Shown in pieces: positions 10,201 to 18,640 of a stretch of DNA of 64,000 nt (position 1 is the stretch's first letter; the number at the start of each line of letters is the position of its first letter). A program made the translations under genes and the position numbers. The notes beneath the pieces are model-generated. The model saw only the letters and a program-made list of their open reading frames with translations, did not search any database and was not told the origin of the DNA. Source of the DNA: Neptunicella sp048268085 (GTDB lineage Bacteria; Pseudomonadota; Gammaproteobacteria; Enterobacterales; Alteromonadaceae). The DNA is taken from the NCBI RefSeq assembly GCF_048268085.1, contig NZ_JBLWWF010000001.1, positions 124,001 to 188,000 on the forward strand, read 5' to 3'.

Positions 10201-10310
10201 TGGAAGTGGCACTGAAAGAGAATAATCATGCCTTGGCACAGCAGCATCTTGTCGAGTTTAATCTTGAATGCACTAGCGTACTCGAACAGGGGAAACAGTT
10301 AATAGATTAA
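7233..10310 (+). CDS. Hybrid sensor histidine kinase: 7TMR-DISM, HisKA, HATPase, receiver, Hpt (BarA-like architecture)
   Basis: Membrane phosphorelay kinase of about 1025 residues. I use the ATG at 7233, which begins directly at a signal peptide (MFQRWCLSLLLLIGG...AAQ); an upstream in-frame ATG at 7173 would add a non-hydrophobic stretch. Order: signal peptide; extracellular DISMED2-like beta domain (about 35-165); seven membrane helices (175-385); short coiled coil; HisKA with H438 in ANMSHEIRTPLNAILGF; HATPase with DTGIGIS and GTGLGLVIS; a degenerate receiver lacking the acidic pocket (about 665-775); a true receiver with D840 in LILMDLQMPNMDG and conserved K in YLPKPIG; and Hpt with H969 in VHKLHG. 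DISMED2 domains often bind carbohydrate-like ligands. The output regulator is not adjacent. Confidence 0.92.
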   Translation: MFQRWCLSLLLLIGGVLPCAAQTTVQLINTHEALRVTSNFKVLHEQDGPLDINQIIQRKDQFEWPLGNNQNFGFTQKGLWFYLHLSNVTDVAKWVVDIAYAQNDIVDFYLVNGEGVLIKQLQQGKLASDHQYRLPTMELNLPDATPVDLFIRVQSSTVSRIVPIDIQTQQHHTQMIMLDSLFWGLFYGALLILVIHSVVMYVERRELSSLAYVTYILSIMLWQFVWGGHIQMLFSSSISRWLNMHTDILFLWVGLSAAMFTLTFLNAKRTAVRSYRFVRLICLALLVLAVLSLLNVFEQSTHNILVYVVSIVAITSYLVAGFESYAYPYLPARYFIFAWSILLTSAFVGLLGLLGILPSNQITTYCFQVGVCCEAALFSMAIMEKSRYEMENEIASYTREMRHNLELIEEKNAHLDIARKDAIRASQVKSQFLANMSHEIRTPLNAILGFSKELQSSVSDADRQDHARIVNTAATNLLSIINDVLDFSKIEAGKLQVNSEPFSPEQLLNELIGLMAKTAQDKRLEFIFQSDKLPNKLMGDASRIRQVLTNLLGNAIKFTPKGHVKLNVICQAENGTMWLIFKVQDTGIGISANQRKVLFKAFSQVHDTLNKEYQGTGLGLVISQQLTQLMHGHIQVESEIGRGSEFTATIRTQILNEQGRDNQRSQWKNKRIAVVEPYQPARQAIVDLFTQLGAVIVEPTEQAEADFLFWGTNSILTEQQISQAKQIGAANKVLLYPSRLKPAPNHYLREVFMHCLEKPLMVSKLDKLFDPEPQQDTTQFQSLLSHLPNIKLLAVDDMEFNLRLLSTWLKSSPVQLSTSLSGQDAVSRCEKEEFDLILMDLQMPNMDGLQAARLIRQTGLNNGTPIVAVTAHVFKEEQEKLLSSGMDDYLPKPIGLDSLLELIQRWCQLPEQPNVQSVDWELALQQSHSNQQLATQMLQDFLHQLPELQQHINTPAEKQDYPAFQQAVHKLHGLCCYTGVPKLQALCMKMEVALKENNHALAQQHLVEFNLECTSVLEQGKQLID

Positions 10311-10984
10311 CAATCGTCCAGCGCTTTAGCTGAGATACATTGACGCAAAAGTGACACCACTTCGTCAATTGGCCGATCCAGTTCATTGGCCTCAATAAAT
10401 AAATCGTAACCTAAATTTTTTCTGAGTCGCTGCATCCGTTGAGCAAACATGGCTTGTATGCCAGTTAAGTGCATCCCGGAGTCCGTGGTGTAAGTATCTT
10501 TTTCAAGTAGGTTTTCGGCATAACATTGACCGGAAGCACAGTTTTCGTCGTCACCGTGCAGCAATAAATGGCGCTGTTGCAGTAGCAAGTTGCTCGCCAG
10601 ACGCAGTGAAATACTGCTAAGGACTGACTGATTGGATTTTAGTTTAATGGCTAAAAAATTGAGAGAATGTTGGTTGAGTCCATTGTGTTGTCTGGGCTGA
10701 TCAACGCGCTGAATATCCTGCCATTGCAGTTTCCAGTGTCCATATTTATGCTGATAATGTAAACAATCCCGATGCAGGATCAAACTGTGGGGCGGCTGAC
10801 TCATCTTACTCCAGGCGATATACAGTCCAACAATGCCGGCGGCAATAATAAAATAGCCGGGCAACGTCAAACTGCCACCCCACCATGATAACCAGAGGTA
10901 ACCGGCGAGTATCAGTAACACAGAAATAATTAATGTGGTGAGGCTGTTACGTTTAGCCTGTGAACCAATATAGATGCTATCCAT
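10307..10984 (-). CDS. DUF2982-like two-helix membrane protein, function unknown
   Basis: Unknown function. Two N-terminal hydrophobic helices (LTTLIISVLLILAGYLWLS and LPGYFIIAAGIVGLYIAW) are followed by a cytoplasmic domain with a PH-like strand pattern (SLILHRDCLHYQHKYGHWKL, WQDIQRVDQP). The overall layout, including the SIYIGSQAKRNS start, resembles DUF2982 proteins of Vibrio/Shewanella/Alteromonas; this assignment is from memory and moderate. The start is uncertain: the ATG at 10984 (GGTGG just upstream) gives a family-like N-terminus, while ATG 11029 or a TTG at 11056 would extend it. Its 3' end overlaps the convergent histidine kinase gene by four bases. Confidence 0.65.
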   Translation of the reverse strand: MDSIYIGSQAKRNSLTTLIISVLLILAGYLWLSWWGGSLTLPGYFIIAAGIVGLYIAWSKMSQPPHSLILHRDCLHYQHKYGHWKLQWQDIQRVDQPRQHNGLNQHSLNFLAIKLKSNQSVLSSISLRLASNLLLQQRHLLLHGDDENCASGQCYAENLLEKDTYTTDSGMHLTGIQAMFAQRMQRLRKNLGYDLFIEANELDRPIDEVVSLLRQCISAKALDDC

Positions 10985-11194
10985 TACCACCAGAACAATG
11001 CCAGTAAAATATACATAATAATACCCCATAAAATTGCCATACGGATCTGCAGACAACGGCGGCAGTCAGTTTTCCACCATCGCTGGTAGTAGGTTTTAAA
11101 GATATTATCGCTCATGTGGCTCGATTAGTGATCCTGAGTTGTCATTTATTATGTTACATTTCGGTTAAAGCATGAGTTTGTAAAGAGAATACTA

Positions 11195-11749
11195 ATGAGT
11201 GAAGCAATACAACAGCATTATCAACAGATTATCAGCCTGTTAGGTGAGGATATCAACCGCGAAGGGTTAGTTGATACGCCCAAAAGAGCGGCCAAGGCCA
11301 TGCAGTTTTTGACCGGTGGCTATCAGCAAGACTTAACTGAAATAGTCAATGGTGCGGTGTTTGAATCGGATACTGATGAAATGGTCATCATCCGTGATAT
11401 CGAATTGTATTCTTTGTGCGAACATCATGTCTTGCCTTTTATTGGACATTGTCATATTGCCTATATTCCCAACGGAAAAGTACTGGGGTTATCCAAATTT
11501 GCTCGTATTGTTGATATGTATGCCAGACGGATGCAAATACAGGAAAATCTGACCAAGCAAGTTGCGGATGCGGTTCTTTCTGTTACCAATGCCAAAGGGG
11601 TTGGGGTGATTATGGAAGCCAAGCACATGTGTATGATGATGCGCGGAGTACAGAAACAAAACTCATCGATGGTCACTTCGGTGATGTTAGGCGCCATGCG
11701 CAATTCACAAGCCAGTCGAGAAGAGTTTTTACGTTTGATTGGTAAATAA
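11195..11749 (+). CDS. folE: GTP cyclohydrolase I
   Basis: Converts GTP to 7,8-dihydroneopterin triphosphate, the first step of tetrahydrofolate synthesis; forms a cytoplasmic decamer. The zinc ligands are intact: C75 and H78 in LCEHHVLPF and C146 in EAKHMCMMMRGV. The QENLTKQVADAV helix and the family motif HIAYIPNGKVLGLSK are also present. 184 residues, shorter than E. coli FolE (222) but normal for the compact form. The ATG at 11195 follows AAAGAGA. No folate partner gene is adjacent. A strong GC hairpin lies about 32 bp downstream. Confidence 0.97.
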   Translation: MSEAIQQHYQQIISLLGEDINREGLVDTPKRAAKAMQFLTGGYQQDLTEIVNGAVFESDTDEMVIIRDIELYSLCEHHVLPFIGHCHIAYIPNGKVLGLSKFARIVDMYARRMQIQENLTKQVADAVLSVTNAKGVGVIMEAKHMCMMMRGVQKQNSSMVTSVMLGAMRNSQASREEFLRLIGK

Positions 11750-11781
11750 GGTTGGTTTAGTTAACGCCATCCAGTGTTTTT

Positions 11782-11803
11782 CGTGCCGCATTGCTGCGGC
11801 ACG
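11782..11803. terminator. GC-rich stem-loop between folE and patB-like gene
   Basis: Perfect 9-bp inverted repeat CGTGCCGCA / TGCGGCACG around a TTGC loop in the convergent interval. There is no T-run on either outgoing strand, only TTTTT just before the left arm, so it is not a classic intrinsic terminator. It may limit convergent read-through or stabilise 3' ends. Confidence 0.4.
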
Positions 11804-11840
11804 GTCTACACTGACTGAAAGCGGGCCTCACCCAAGAAAT

Positions 11841-12968
11841 TTAGTTGCCTAAGCGCTCTATGGCTTGTTCAAGATAACTGCGCGGGCAACCGAAGTTAAA
11901 GCGAATAAACTGATTATTGCCAAAATCCACACCGGGTGAAGGTCCCACGCCTTTGTCTTCGCACCAGCGCTGTGGACTTTCTACCCCTAATCCGCTGCCA
12001 TCAACCCAAGCGAGAAAAGTGGCTTGGGGAGCCTTCATCTGTAATCCATCAATTTGATTAATGTGCTCAACTAAATAATCGCGATTAGCGCGCAGATAGT
12101 TAAGCTGTGCCTGATGCCAGTCATCACATTGAGTAAATGCGGCTTCGGTGGCCGCTAAACCTAAAATATTTACCCATGGCACGATGCCGCGAGCGGCTAA
12201 ATTAAATTGATTACGCAACTTAGTGTCAGGAATTATCGCAAAAGAAGTACCTAAACCAGCAATATTGAAGGTCTTACTGGCCGCCATTAAGGTGACCGAC
12301 TGGTGTTTAAGAGCCTCGAGTTTACTTGCCGGAATATGTTTGGCTTGTTGGTCTAGAATCAGGTCGCAATGAATTTCATCGCTGCAAAGCAATACATTAT
12401 GGCGCTGACAAATATCGGCAATAGTATCCAGTTCATCGGCACTTAATACACTCCCTACCGGATTCATCGGATTACAAACAATAAATAACTTGCAGGCCGG
12501 ATCGGCTGCCTGTTGTTCCAGCTGATCAAGATCCAGTGTCCAGCGACCATCTTGCTCAATGGTGCGAATTTCTACTTTTTCCAAATGATTAATGCCAGGT
12601 GCGGCTAATAATGGCGGGTAGTTAGGGGTTTGCACCATTACTTTATCACCAGCTTGGCAATAGGCTTTAATCGCGGTATTAAACGCAGGAACCACACCGG
12701 GTGTCCAGACTAGCCATTCCGGTTGAATATGCCAGTTATATTGTCGCGCTAACCAATTAACTACCGCTTCAATTGCCGGTGCATGATGCGCCGGTAACGT
12801 ATAGCCAAGCAGGCCATGTTCAACTCGCTGCTGCAAGGCATCCAGAATGGGTTGAGCGCACTTAAATTCAGTGTCGGCAATCCATAAAGGCAGAATATCT
12901 TTACCTTTATATTTTTCCCATTTATAGGCAAAGGTGCCTTGGCGATCTGCAACCTGATCAAAATGCAT
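11841..12968 (-). CDS. PatB/MalY-family PLP-dependent C-S lyase (putative cystathionine beta-lyase)
   Basis: Fold-type I aminotransferase-like enzyme; family members cleave cystathionine or cysteine S-conjugates (MalY in E. coli, PatB in Bacillus). Visible features: FKCAQPILDAL near the start, NYPPL, the PLP-contact segment FIVCNPMNPVGSV, CSDEIHCDL, and the Schiff-base lysine K232 in AASKTFNIAGLG. The C-terminal arginine region (NQFIRFNFGCPRS) binds the substrate carboxylate. 375 residues, normal. Whether it degrades cystathionine or another thioether in vivo cannot be told; it stands alone and is transcribed convergently to folE. Confidence 0.88.
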   Translation of the reverse strand: MHFDQVADRQGTFAYKWEKYKGKDILPLWIADTEFKCAQPILDALQQRVEHGLLGYTLPAHHAPAIEAVVNWLARQYNWHIQPEWLVWTPGVVPAFNTAIKAYCQAGDKVMVQTPNYPPLLAAPGINHLEKVEIRTIEQDGRWTLDLDQLEQQAADPACKLFIVCNPMNPVGSVLSADELDTIADICQRHNVLLCSDEIHCDLILDQQAKHIPASKLEALKHQSVTLMAASKTFNIAGLGTSFAIIPDTKLRNQFNLAARGIVPWVNILGLAATEAAFTQCDDWHQAQLNYLRANRDYLVEHINQIDGLQMKAPQATFLAWVDGSGLGVESPQRWCEDKGVGPSPGVDFGNNQFIRFNFGCPRSYLEQAIERLGN

Positions 12969-13069
12969 GGATGGTCCTTAAATTGAGTTAATCAGTTGAA
13001 AATGAAGATAGATAAACTAACAAAAAGTGGTTTAATTCGACAAGATTAATCCGTTACCAGATATGCCAA

Positions 13070-13095
13070 AAACAAAAAGGCGCTCAAAGCGCCTT
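13070..13095 (-). terminator. Rho-independent terminator of the small membrane-protein gene
   Basis: Inverted repeat AAGGCGC (13077-13083) / GCGCCTT (13089-13095) with a 5-nt loop. Read on the minus strand, the hairpin is followed by TTTTTGTTTTTG, a good U-tract. It lies directly after the stop codon of the 63-residue gene. Confidence 0.85.
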
Positions 13096-13116
13096 AATCG
13101 TTAACAATGAGCGAAT

Positions 13117-13308
13117 TTAGATGGCGTAGGCCAGTACCATACTGATAACGATGCCCGCAATCCCGAAAAAGCCATATTCGATTTTACGCTTAACGCTTTC
13201 TTCCGGACCTACCGGAAGCTTGAAAAAGCTCATGATTATGCTGGTTAATCCCAACACGAATGCGACTAACATCGCACCAAAAACAAAGGCTTCAGGCCAA
13301 GTACTCAT
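13117..13308 (-). CDS. Small two-helix inner-membrane protein, function unknown
   Basis: 63 residues and not assigned to a named family. Two hydrophobic helices (about residues 6-29 and 44-62) flank a short charged loop (PVGPEESVKRKIEYG). The ATG at 13308 has AAGGTAT upstream at good spacing, and a strong terminator follows, so it is a real monocistronic gene rather than a chance frame. It could be a small stress or assembly factor of the inner membrane; nothing more can be claimed. Confidence 0.7.
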   Translation of the reverse strand: MSTWPEAFVFGAMLVAFVLGLTSIIMSFFKLPVGPEESVKRKIEYGFFGIAGIVISMVLAYAI

Positions 13309-13669
13309 GTGTATACCTTTTTAACAGTGAATATTAACGATCAACAGACCTGCCTACTATTATGCACCAAAAAAGTCCTGAGGATTAGCCTGAAAGCGTA
13401 AAAAAGTAATCAATTTATCCCGCGAGTGTGACCGCACACGCTGGTTGGGGGGAAATCGCATACCCGAACGTAGTTGTATAATCTGGTTAAAATCGCTATT
13501 TAATCGTTTTATTGACTAATATAGTGATCGTTGAACAAGTGGGATATTTCATTTAAAACAAAGTAAGTTATTGAAAAATAGCATTTATTCAATTGTGGAT
13601 TAAGTTTTGCAGTATCTGTGGCAGATGAGCCAATAGTCTCAATTTTGATGCTTAATAAGGAACAACATA
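13309..13669. other. Intergenic interval, 361 bp, divergent promoters expected
   Basis: Lies between two genes that point away from it. A TATAAT hexamer occurs at 13477-13482 on the plus strand but without a well-spaced -35 box. A small GTGTG/CACAC hairpin sits near 13425-13440. The right half is AT-rich. No coding sequence, RNA gene or repeat recognised. Confidence 0.4.
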
Positions 13670-14443
13670 ATGCGTACCGTAATTTTAGCCACAGCAATAC
13701 TGAGTAGCAGTGCTTTCGCCCATCAATGTGATGTCAATTTTGATGGTCAGGTTAAGTTGGAAAAGAACCAGTTAACGGTTGAGTTGACTGATCATCGTAA
13801 GGTCACAATGGATGGTCAACAAACCTGGATCGATGGTGAAGCCTTAACACTGAACGCCGATCAACAAAAACTAATTCAACAATATCATAGTGGTATCACC
13901 ACCCTGGCTCCACAAGTCGCAGATATTGCACTAGAGGCAGTATCGATGGCCGGTGATGGTGTCAGTTTGGCATTTTCCCGATTACTGGGTGAAGACGACC
14001 AACTGGTCGTGGATCTAACGGAAGAATTTGGCAATTTGCGTAAAGACATGAAACAACAGTTTTATGCTGATGACGGTTCAATCCGTTTTGATTCTAGCCA
14101 GTTTGACGATGGAGATTTTGGCAATGCCTTTGAAAAACGTTTTGAAGACAAAATTGAAACATTGGTAGAACGCTCTATGGGGAGCCTGATGATAGCCGTG
14201 GGTAAACAAATGTTGTTTAGTGGTGACACTGACGGTTTTGAGCAAAAAATGGATGAATTTGGCGAGACCATTGAACATGAAATGGAGTTTCGCGGTGAAA
14301 AGATTGAACAGCAAGCCGATCAAATATGCTACGCATTGGTAGGCATTAATACAATTGAAACCCAAATCAGTGAGTCGATTCCGGAGCTGAAAACACTGGA
14401 CATGATTGACGTGTCAGAGTACCGCAGCCGTCACAGCATGTAG
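13670..14443 (+). CDS. DUF2884 (YggN-like) periplasmic protein
   Basis: Exported protein of unknown function matching the YggN/DUF2884 family. A short signal peptide (MRTVILATAILSSSAFA) precedes the mature HQCDVNFDGQVKLE, and the family motif with DGQQTWIDGEALTL and DQQKLIQQYHSGI is well preserved. The second half is rich in acidic residues and predicted helices (DDGDFGNAFEKRFEDKIE), and a second Cys near residue 223 could disulphide-bond with the N-terminal Cys. 257 residues, typical. The ATG has AAGGAAC upstream. A bidirectional terminator follows. Probably an envelope factor, but no biochemical role is established to my knowledge. Confidence 0.88.
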   Translation: MRTVILATAILSSSAFAHQCDVNFDGQVKLEKNQLTVELTDHRKVTMDGQQTWIDGEALTLNADQQKLIQQYHSGITTLAPQVADIALEAVSMAGDGVSLAFSRLLGEDDQLVVDLTEEFGNLRKDMKQQFYADDGSIRFDSSQFDDGDFGNAFEKRFEDKIETLVERSMGSLMIAVGKQMLFSGDTDGFEQKMDEFGETIEHEMEFRGEKIEQQADQICYALVGINTIETQISESIPELKTLDMIDVSEYRSRHSM

Positions 14444-14464
14444 GTTGAACGAGTTAATACAATA

Positions 14465-14495
14465 AAAAAAGGTCGGAACAATTCCGACCTTTTTT
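14465..14495. terminator. Bidirectional terminator between yggN-like gene and NSS symporter gene
   Basis: Perfect stem AAAAAAGGTCGGAA / TTCCGACCTTTTTT with a CAA loop at 14465-14495. The flanking A and T tracts give a U-tail in both directions, serving the two convergent genes. Confidence 0.92.
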
Positions 14496-14515
14496 GTGTA
14501 GGTTTGTAACAGGAC

Positions 14516-15937
14516 TTAGCCGATTAAACTGGCACCAAAATATTTTAACGCCACAGTATTAATAAAGACCAAAAACAGGATCACAGGGATAAACGTACCC
14601 ACCGAAAAGTTAACATATTTTTCGAAAAAGCTGCCTTTATAACCCGGATCACCGGCTTCCAGTTCTTGATTAAAGTTATGTCTTTTCCAACGGTAAATCA
14701 CAAATAAACAGATCAGTAAGCCATTGAAAGGTAAAATGGTGTCATAGAAAACATCGACAATAATATCGAATACAGACTTATTGGCACCGGCGTAACTGGT
14801 GAACGACGTTGTCCAGTCAAACATGCCGAACGAGGTGGCGGCAATCACAGTGCACACACCCATCAATACACCTAATACACCCAAGGATTTTTTGCGGCTT
14901 AAGCCGGTTTCGCTCATCAAGGCTGCGTTAGGAACTTCAATAATCGATACCAATGAAGTAATCGCCGCAAAAAAGACGAGCAAAAAGAAAATCGCGGCAA
15001 CGGCACTGGCGCCGGTATAACCAATAGTGGTTTGCAGGGCTAAAAATATTTTAGGCAGGAAGGTAAAAATCATTCCGATAGAGGAGTCACTTAAATCAGC
15101 CGTATTGGTATTCGGGTTAAACGAAAATACCGCGGGTAATACCATGAGTCCGGCGATAAAAGCCACAGCGGTATCGGTTAGAGCCACCAACTTGGCTGAA
15201 CCGGGAACGGGATTTTCACGTCCTAAGTATGAACCGTAGGTAATCATAATACCCATACCCAGTGACAGAGAGAAAAAGGCTTGGGACAGTGCCGCACTGA
15301 CCACAGACGCATTGATTTTACTAAAATCCGGAATCAAATAATATTCCACACCGGCAAATGCGTTATCCAGTGTCAGGACAAAAATCACCAGTGCAATTAG
15401 CATAAAAAATAATGCGGGCATCAAGACTTTTGCTGCTTTTTCGATGCCTTGTTTAACCCCGCCTTGCAGGATTAAAAATACAATTCCCGCCACTACAGCC
15501 ATATAAATAAATATATCCGTATTATTAATAAAGGCACCAAATGCTGCAGGATCAGCTAATTCATTTAGATTACCTTCGACAATACGAAACAAGTAACCAA
15601 TGATCCAAACGGTAATTACGGTATAAAACACCCCAATCATAAAGGGGGTTAAAATCGATAACCAACCGGCAATCATCCAGTGGGTTTCGCCAGGCGCAAT
15701 GGTTTTATAAGTTCCTAGGGGATCTTTGCGGCTGCGACGTCCTGCCGCCATTTCGGCCAACATTACGGGTAAACATACCAGTACCACAAATAGCGCATAA
15801 ATGAGCAAAAATGCACCACCGCCATTTTTGGTTGCAGCAACCGGAAAACCCACCATGTTACCGATTCCGACGGCGGAGCCTGCGGCGGCAAGTACAAAGC
15901 CTAAACGAGAACCAAACTGTTCGCGGGGAGCACTCAT
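14516..15937 (-). CDS. Sodium-dependent transporter, NSS/SNF family
   Basis: LeuT-fold inner-membrane symporter that takes up an amino acid or related solute with Na+. The N-terminal signature is clear: REQFGSRLGFVLAAAGSAVG then IGNMVGFP, the Na+/substrate site formed by broken helix 1. About eleven hydrophobic helices follow. I chose the ATG at 15937, which has AAGGAAG seven bases upstream; the upstream in-frame ATG at 15964 lacks this. About 473 residues. It is longer at the C-terminus than 11-helix TnaT-like members, ending in an extra hydrophobic segment. Substrate unknown; no catabolic partner adjacent. Confidence 0.92.
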   Translation of the reverse strand: MSAPREQFGSRLGFVLAAAGSAVGIGNMVGFPVAATKNGGGAFLLIYALFVVLVCLPVMLAEMAAGRRSRKDPLGTYKTIAPGETHWMIAGWLSILTPFMIGVFYTVITVWIIGYLFRIVEGNLNELADPAAFGAFINNTDIFIYMAVVAGIVFLILQGGVKQGIEKAAKVLMPALFFMLIALVIFVLTLDNAFAGVEYYLIPDFSKINASVVSAALSQAFFSLSLGMGIMITYGSYLGRENPVPGSAKLVALTDTAVAFIAGLMVLPAVFSFNPNTNTADLSDSSIGMIFTFLPKIFLALQTTIGYTGASAVAAIFFLLVFFAAITSLVSIIEVPNAALMSETGLSRKKSLGVLGVLMGVCTVIAATSFGMFDWTTSFTSYAGANKSVFDIIVDVFYDTILPFNGLLICLFVIYRWKRHNFNQELEAGDPGYKGSFFEKYVNFSVGTFIPVILFLVFINTVALKYFGASLIG

Positions 15938-16230
15938 GACAACTTCCTTTATTATGGTAATCAACGGGTGTTGATTACTTATTATTAGTTAATTAAGTAG
16001 AGCCGGATGTTAACAGGCCAATTACAAAATGTCCTTATCGTTGTGAACATTGGCGCAGATTACGGGTTGTAATCAAGGTTTTACAAGTTATGAGGGCTTT
16101 ATCATGGGGGCGCTACTTGAATCTGATTAATTCGTACTTATCTCGTTTTGAAATATTCGCGCTGGTGATACTGTCTATTGCATGTGACCATTGTTGCGAC
16201 CCGTTAATTTATTCACATTAAGGATGTTCT

Positions 16231-16767
16231 ATGAGTATTCAACAAGCCACCTTGGCAGGTGGTTGCTTTTGGTGTATTGAATCGGCTTTTAATACCGTTG
16301 AAGGTGTCGATTCTGCGCTATCCGGTTATGCCGGAGGGCATACCGAAAATCCAACTTATAAGCAGGTATGTGAAGGCAATACCGGTCATGCCGAAGTGGT
16401 CAGAGTGAATTTCGATGATGAAAAAATTAGTTATCGGGATATTTTAGAAATCTTTTTTGCACTACATAATCCTACCCAGCTAAATCGTCAGGGTAATGAT
16501 GTGGGTAGCCAATATCGTAGTGCGATTTTCTATCACAATGACGAGCAAAAACAGCAAGCCGAAGCAATATTAGCCGAAATTAGTGAACAACAGATTTGGC
16601 CTGATCCGGTGGTAACCGAAGTAGTTGAAATTAATAATTACACTCAGGCCGAAGATTACCATCAGGATTATTTCAGCAATAACCCGCAAAATCATTACTG
16701 TAATATGGTGGTTGCCCCGAAACTGGCTAAATTCAAACAGAAATTCGCCAGTAAACTCAAAAATTAA
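16231..16767 (+). CDS. msrA: Peptide-methionine (S)-S-oxide reductase
   Basis: Repairs oxidised methionine in proteins using thioredoxin. The catalytic motif GGCFWCIE is intact with nucleophile C12; C157 near the C-terminus (NHYCNMVV) is the likely resolving cysteine. Other conserved blocks: YAGGHTENPTYKQVC, GHAEVV, FFALHNPTQLNRQGND and GSQYRSAIFY. 178 residues, typical of the short form without a fused MsrB. The ATG follows AAGGA at seven bases. Stand-alone gene, convergent with the acyl-CoA ligase. Confidence 0.97.
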   Translation: MSIQQATLAGGCFWCIESAFNTVEGVDSALSGYAGGHTENPTYKQVCEGNTGHAEVVRVNFDDEKISYRDILEIFFALHNPTQLNRQGNDVGSQYRSAIFYHNDEQKQQAEAILAEISEQQIWPDPVVTEVVEINNYTQAEDYHQDYFSNNPQNHYCNMVVAPKLAKFKQKFASKLKN

Positions 16768-16797
16768 TAGTCATATTCGCTCAAATCAACGGGCAAC

Positions 16798-18468
16798 TTA
16801 TTGTTGCCAGTTGATTTTATTCTGCATCGGTTGTTCATAAACGGATTGATAATGTTTTTCGATCTGCTGCCGGCGGATTTTCATGGTGGGGGTCATCATC
16901 TCATTTTCCACGGTCCAAGGCTCTTTGAGGATCCAGAAACCATCTAACCGTTCATGTTTATCCAATTGGCTATTCACCGCAGTGAGTAATGCTTCCAGCT
17001 CCATTTGCACTTTTTCTTTTGTCATTGTGCGTGCATGTTCATCCAGAATGGCCAGCACTACCGGCTGTTTCAGATTGCTGCCGACGACACAGATCTGTTC
17101 CAGTAAAGTACATTTGGCTAAATTGGCCTCAATGGGTCCCGGAACCACATATTTACCCTTGGCGGTTTTAAAAATGTCTTTCAGGCGACCGACAATGTAA
17201 ATATAGCCATCGGCATCCTGCATGCCCTGATCCCCGGTACGGAAATAGCCGTCTTCGGTAAACGCCTGGGCAGTCAGTTCAGGTTGTTTGTAATATTCCC
17301 GCATCAGAAAATGACTCTTTATCTGAATTTCTTGTTCATCGCCCAGACGAATGTCGGCATTGAGTATTGGCTTGCCGATGGAGTCACGTTTATCACTGCG
17401 ATAGGGGGCTTGAGTGGTGCCAGCAGCATTGGTTTCTGTCATGCCCCAGCCTTGGCTTATCTGGATACCGATGGATTCGTACCACTCCAACAAACTCGGT
17501 GCGATCGGCGCTGAGCCTGTTCCACAAAATTTAACCTGTTGTAGGCCTAAACCTTGACGGATTTTACGTTTGATAAACCAATTCAGTAGCGGAATGTTTA
17601 GTAACACATCCAGTTTGGCTTGCGGCAGTTTAGCCAATACACCGGATTGAAACTTTTGCCAAAGACGGGGCACTGAAATAAATAAGGTCGGTTGGCTATC
17701 CTGTAAATTGTCGATGAAAGTCTCTAGTGACTCGGTAAATGACAATTGCATTGTAATATTGGAATCGGCCGCATATAAGCTTAGCCCTTGCCCCAACACC
17801 CGTTCGGTAATGTGCGCCAATGGCAAATAAGACAGGTATCGCTCATGCTCCAAAGTTACAGTTGAATTTAACGTCGCCGTATAACTGGCGCAACCATTGA
17901 TATAGCTTTGATATTCTAAGATAACGCCTTTGGGAGTGCCGGTGCTGCCCGACGTATAGACAATGGTCATGATATCGTCGGGGGTGAGTGTGGGCATATC
18001 AGCGCGTTTCGCCGTATTAGACAGTAGTTCTGTCCACTGTTTGTCTGCATTTATGGTGGGGTAAGGCATATCAATGCGGATCACCTCCGGTGCAAAAACG
18101 CCTTCATAGTGCTCGGCCTTGTCCAGTTTACCGACGAATACCGCCTTGGCTTCGCAATGTTGCATAACATAGGTAATGTTATCCAGATCGGCACTGGGGA
18201 ATAAGGGCACACTAATCATGCCAGCCATACCGATTGCCCAGTCGGCGATCATCCATTCCATGCAGTTTTTTGAAAACAGGGCAACCCTGTCTCCTTGCTG
18301 CAAGCCCATTTCCATTAAGGCACTAGCGATAAGCTCGACCTGATCGGCAATTTGACTATAACTATATTCTTGCCATTGCCCGTTAACCGGTTGACGCATA
18401 AAAATTCGCGTTGGATGTTGCGTGGCTAAATAAAATAGTTGTTCTGCGGGTAAACGTTCAACGGTCAT
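16798..18468 (-). CDS. Long-chain-fatty-acid--CoA ligase (AMP-binding)
   Basis: Activates fatty acids to acyl-CoA through an acyl-adenylate. The phosphate-binding motif YTSGSTGTPKG is at residues 171-181, then SYLPLAHITERV, the adenine motif GWGMTETNAAG, and the hinge region FRTGDQGMQDADGYIYIVGRLKD followed by FKTAKGKYVVPGPIE. The C-terminal domain ends with the MMTPTMKIRR motif common to long-chain ligases. 556 residues, in range. Closest in character to the FadD15/eukaryotic ACSL-like subgroup (AKGKYVVPGPIE) rather than E. coli FadD; this is an impression from motifs. No beta-oxidation genes are nearby. Confidence 0.9.
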   Translation of the reverse strand: MTVERLPAEQLFYLATQHPTRIFMRQPVNGQWQEYSYSQIADQVELIASALMEMGLQQGDRVALFSKNCMEWMIADWAIGMAGMISVPLFPSADLDNITYVMQHCEAKAVFVGKLDKAEHYEGVFAPEVIRIDMPYPTINADKQWTELLSNTAKRADMPTLTPDDIMTIVYTSGSTGTPKGVILEYQSYINGCASYTATLNSTVTLEHERYLSYLPLAHITERVLGQGLSLYAADSNITMQLSFTESLETFIDNLQDSQPTLFISVPRLWQKFQSGVLAKLPQAKLDVLLNIPLLNWFIKRKIRQGLGLQQVKFCGTGSAPIAPSLLEWYESIGIQISQGWGMTETNAAGTTQAPYRSDKRDSIGKPILNADIRLGDEQEIQIKSHFLMREYYKQPELTAQAFTEDGYFRTGDQGMQDADGYIYIVGRLKDIFKTAKGKYVVPGPIEANLAKCTLLEQICVVGSNLKQPVVLAILDEHARTMTKEKVQMELEALLTAVNSQLDKHERLDGFWILKEPWTVENEMMTPTMKIRRQQIEKHYQSVYEQPMQNKINWQQ

Positions 18469-18640
18469 AAACGGACTCTTTGCAATGGCGGGATATTGAG
18501 TTTGTTATGCCGTGAATCGGTCACTAAATCAAGAGTAGAGAACAATTGATTAAAAAATAAACGGTTCACACCACTGGCTTTTACTGAAATAATAATTCCA
18601 CTATAGCGAAGATAATTTTGTCTTCCTGACGGTATGAAAT

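Noticed and set aside
13309..13669. Possible small gene or RNA in the 361-bp gap
   Set aside because: A short minus-strand frame at 13509-13697 runs over the yggN-like start and its AT-rich leader, with unremarkable composition and no ribosome site.
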